From Streptomyces sp. NRRL F-6676 (lineage in GTDB: Bacteria; Actinomycetota; Actinomycetes; Streptomycetales; Streptomycetaceae), in the NCBI RefSeq assembly GCF_000725625.1, contig NZ_JOHS01000002.1:178960-242959 (forward strand): a stretch of 64,000 nt of DNA. The letters run 5' to 3'. The translations under genes and the position numbers were made by a program. Within the stretch, counting starts at the first letter, position 1. Every line of letters begins with the position of its first letter. Of the stretch, positions 63,675-64,000 are shown one piece after another. Below the pieces are notes generated by a model. It ran no database searches and had not been told where the DNA came from. It was given only the letters and a program-made list of their open reading frames with translations.

Positions 63675-63703
63675 TTGACACGGAGCGAACGGGGAGGTAG
63701 ATT
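63675..63703 (+). promoter_or_regulatory. Strong vegetative promoter (first of the rrn-type set)
   Basis: TTGACA at 63675-63680, exactly 17 bases, TAGATT at 63698-63703: the best consensus match in the window. Confidence 0.8.
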
Positions 63704-63856
63704 CGAACAGTTGCCTGGAACAGGGTTGGCAGAGTCAAACCCGGTCGGCAACCAGCTGAAAACTATCTGCTTCTCGAAACGTTGATAATTCTCGACTTCG
63801 ATGAAGCCACCCTCCGATGGCTCAGAACGAACGGCCGGTCATTACGGCCCGAAACC

Positions 63857-63876
63857 TCTGATAAAGTCGGAACCGC
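63857..63876 (+). promoter_or_regulatory. rrn-type tandem promoter element, upstream copy
   Basis: TCTGATAAAGTCGGAACCGC with the -10-like TAAAGT at 63862-63867. The -35 region is not consensus, as is usual for some Streptomyces rrn promoters. Confidence 0.6.
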
Positions 63877-63942
63877 CGGAAAGGAAAGCGCTCGGAAGGG
63901 CGAAGTCCTGGAAAGCACCGAGGAAATCGGACAGCGAAACGG

Positions 63943-63962
63943 TCTGATAGAGTCGGAAACGC
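63943..63962 (+). promoter_or_regulatory. rrn-type tandem promoter element, downstream copy
   Basis: TCTGATAGAGTCGGAAACGC with the -10-like TAGAGT at 63948-63953; near-identical to the copy 86 bases upstream. Confidence 0.6.
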
Positions 63963-64000
63963 AAGACCGAAGGGAAGCGCCCGGAGGAAAGCCTGAGAGA

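Larger units (their letters stand above)
63622..64000 (+). promoter_or_regulatory. Probable ribosomal RNA operon promoter/leader region
   Basis: 379 bases to the right edge, AT-richer than the window, without an ORF. It has one excellent promoter (63675-63703) and two copies of TCTGATARAGTCGGAAMCGC 86 bases apart, followed by the purine-rich GAAAGCGCTCGGAAGGGCGA / GAAGGGAAGCGCCCGGAGGA leader words that I associate with Streptomyces rrn operons. The 16S gene would lie just beyond the window. Confidence 0.75.

Overview
The window is a 64 kb piece of a high-GC actinobacterial chromosome, almost certainly Streptomyces. Supporting signs are the GC-rich third codon positions, frequent GTG starts, ATGA/GTGA gene overlaps, an 87-residue WhiB developmental regulator, a SigB/SigI-type sigma factor beside its STAS and anti-sigma partners, coenzyme F420 genes and four LytR-CpsA-Psr (LCP) proteins. 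No phage, insertion sequence, CRISPR array or tRNA gene is visible. The right edge runs into what looks like the promoter/leader region of a ribosomal RNA operon. I ran no database search; names rest on motifs and family knowledge.

Layout. (1) 0-3 kb: a partial membrane protein, then a minus-strand four-gene operon of three Roadblock/LC7 proteins and one DUF4388-like protein. (2) 3.3-10.6 kb: a PLP-dependent decarboxylase diverging from a histidine-utilisation operon (hutU, an M20 amidohydrolase, hutF, hutI). (3) 10.7-13.4 kb: a stress sigma factor with a STAS antagonist and an RsbW-like anti-sigma factor. (4) 13.9-18 kb: a POT peptide transporter and a two-component system. (5) 18-25 kb: GtrA-like protein, purK-purE, an M19 dipeptidase, a thioesterase, an LCP protein, and a second M19-like protein that has lost nearly all catalytic residues. 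(6) 25-29.3 kb: two VOC proteins, a CGNR regulator, an acyl-CoA dehydrogenase and a UDP-glucose dehydrogenase. (7) 29.4-37.3 kb: three more LCP proteins, a GT2 glycosyltransferase and a TIGR03089 protein. (8) 37.4-44.8 kb: a PGRP-type amidase, manC, a DNA glycosylase, fbiA-fbiB and a cysteine dioxygenase. (9) 45.5-57.7 kb: whiB, a large GT2 membrane protein with a DUF5719 partner, a PF06262 protein, DUF3499, manB, Trm112, a SIS-domain protein and manA. (10) 57.9-64 kb: a cation diffusion facilitator, ahcY, an unknown protein, RDD and SpoIIM-like membrane proteins, and the rrn leader.

How the genes fit together. manA, manB and manC would convert fructose-6-phosphate to GDP-mannose; with the glycosyltransferases, UDP-glucose dehydrogenase and LCP ligases this makes much of the 22-57 kb stretch a cell-envelope glycan region, next to the developmental gene whiB. 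From general knowledge the gene content resembles the mycobacterial block running from manA/whiB2/fbiAB through Lcp1 to purEK. The hut operon would take urocanate to formylglutamate and, probably through the M20 enzyme, to glutamate.

The intergenic DNA is unusual. A composite palindromic repeat recurs six times, always downstream of genes. Many short tandem repeats (9 to 70 bp units) lie between genes, and at five genes the repeat unit straddles the stop codon.
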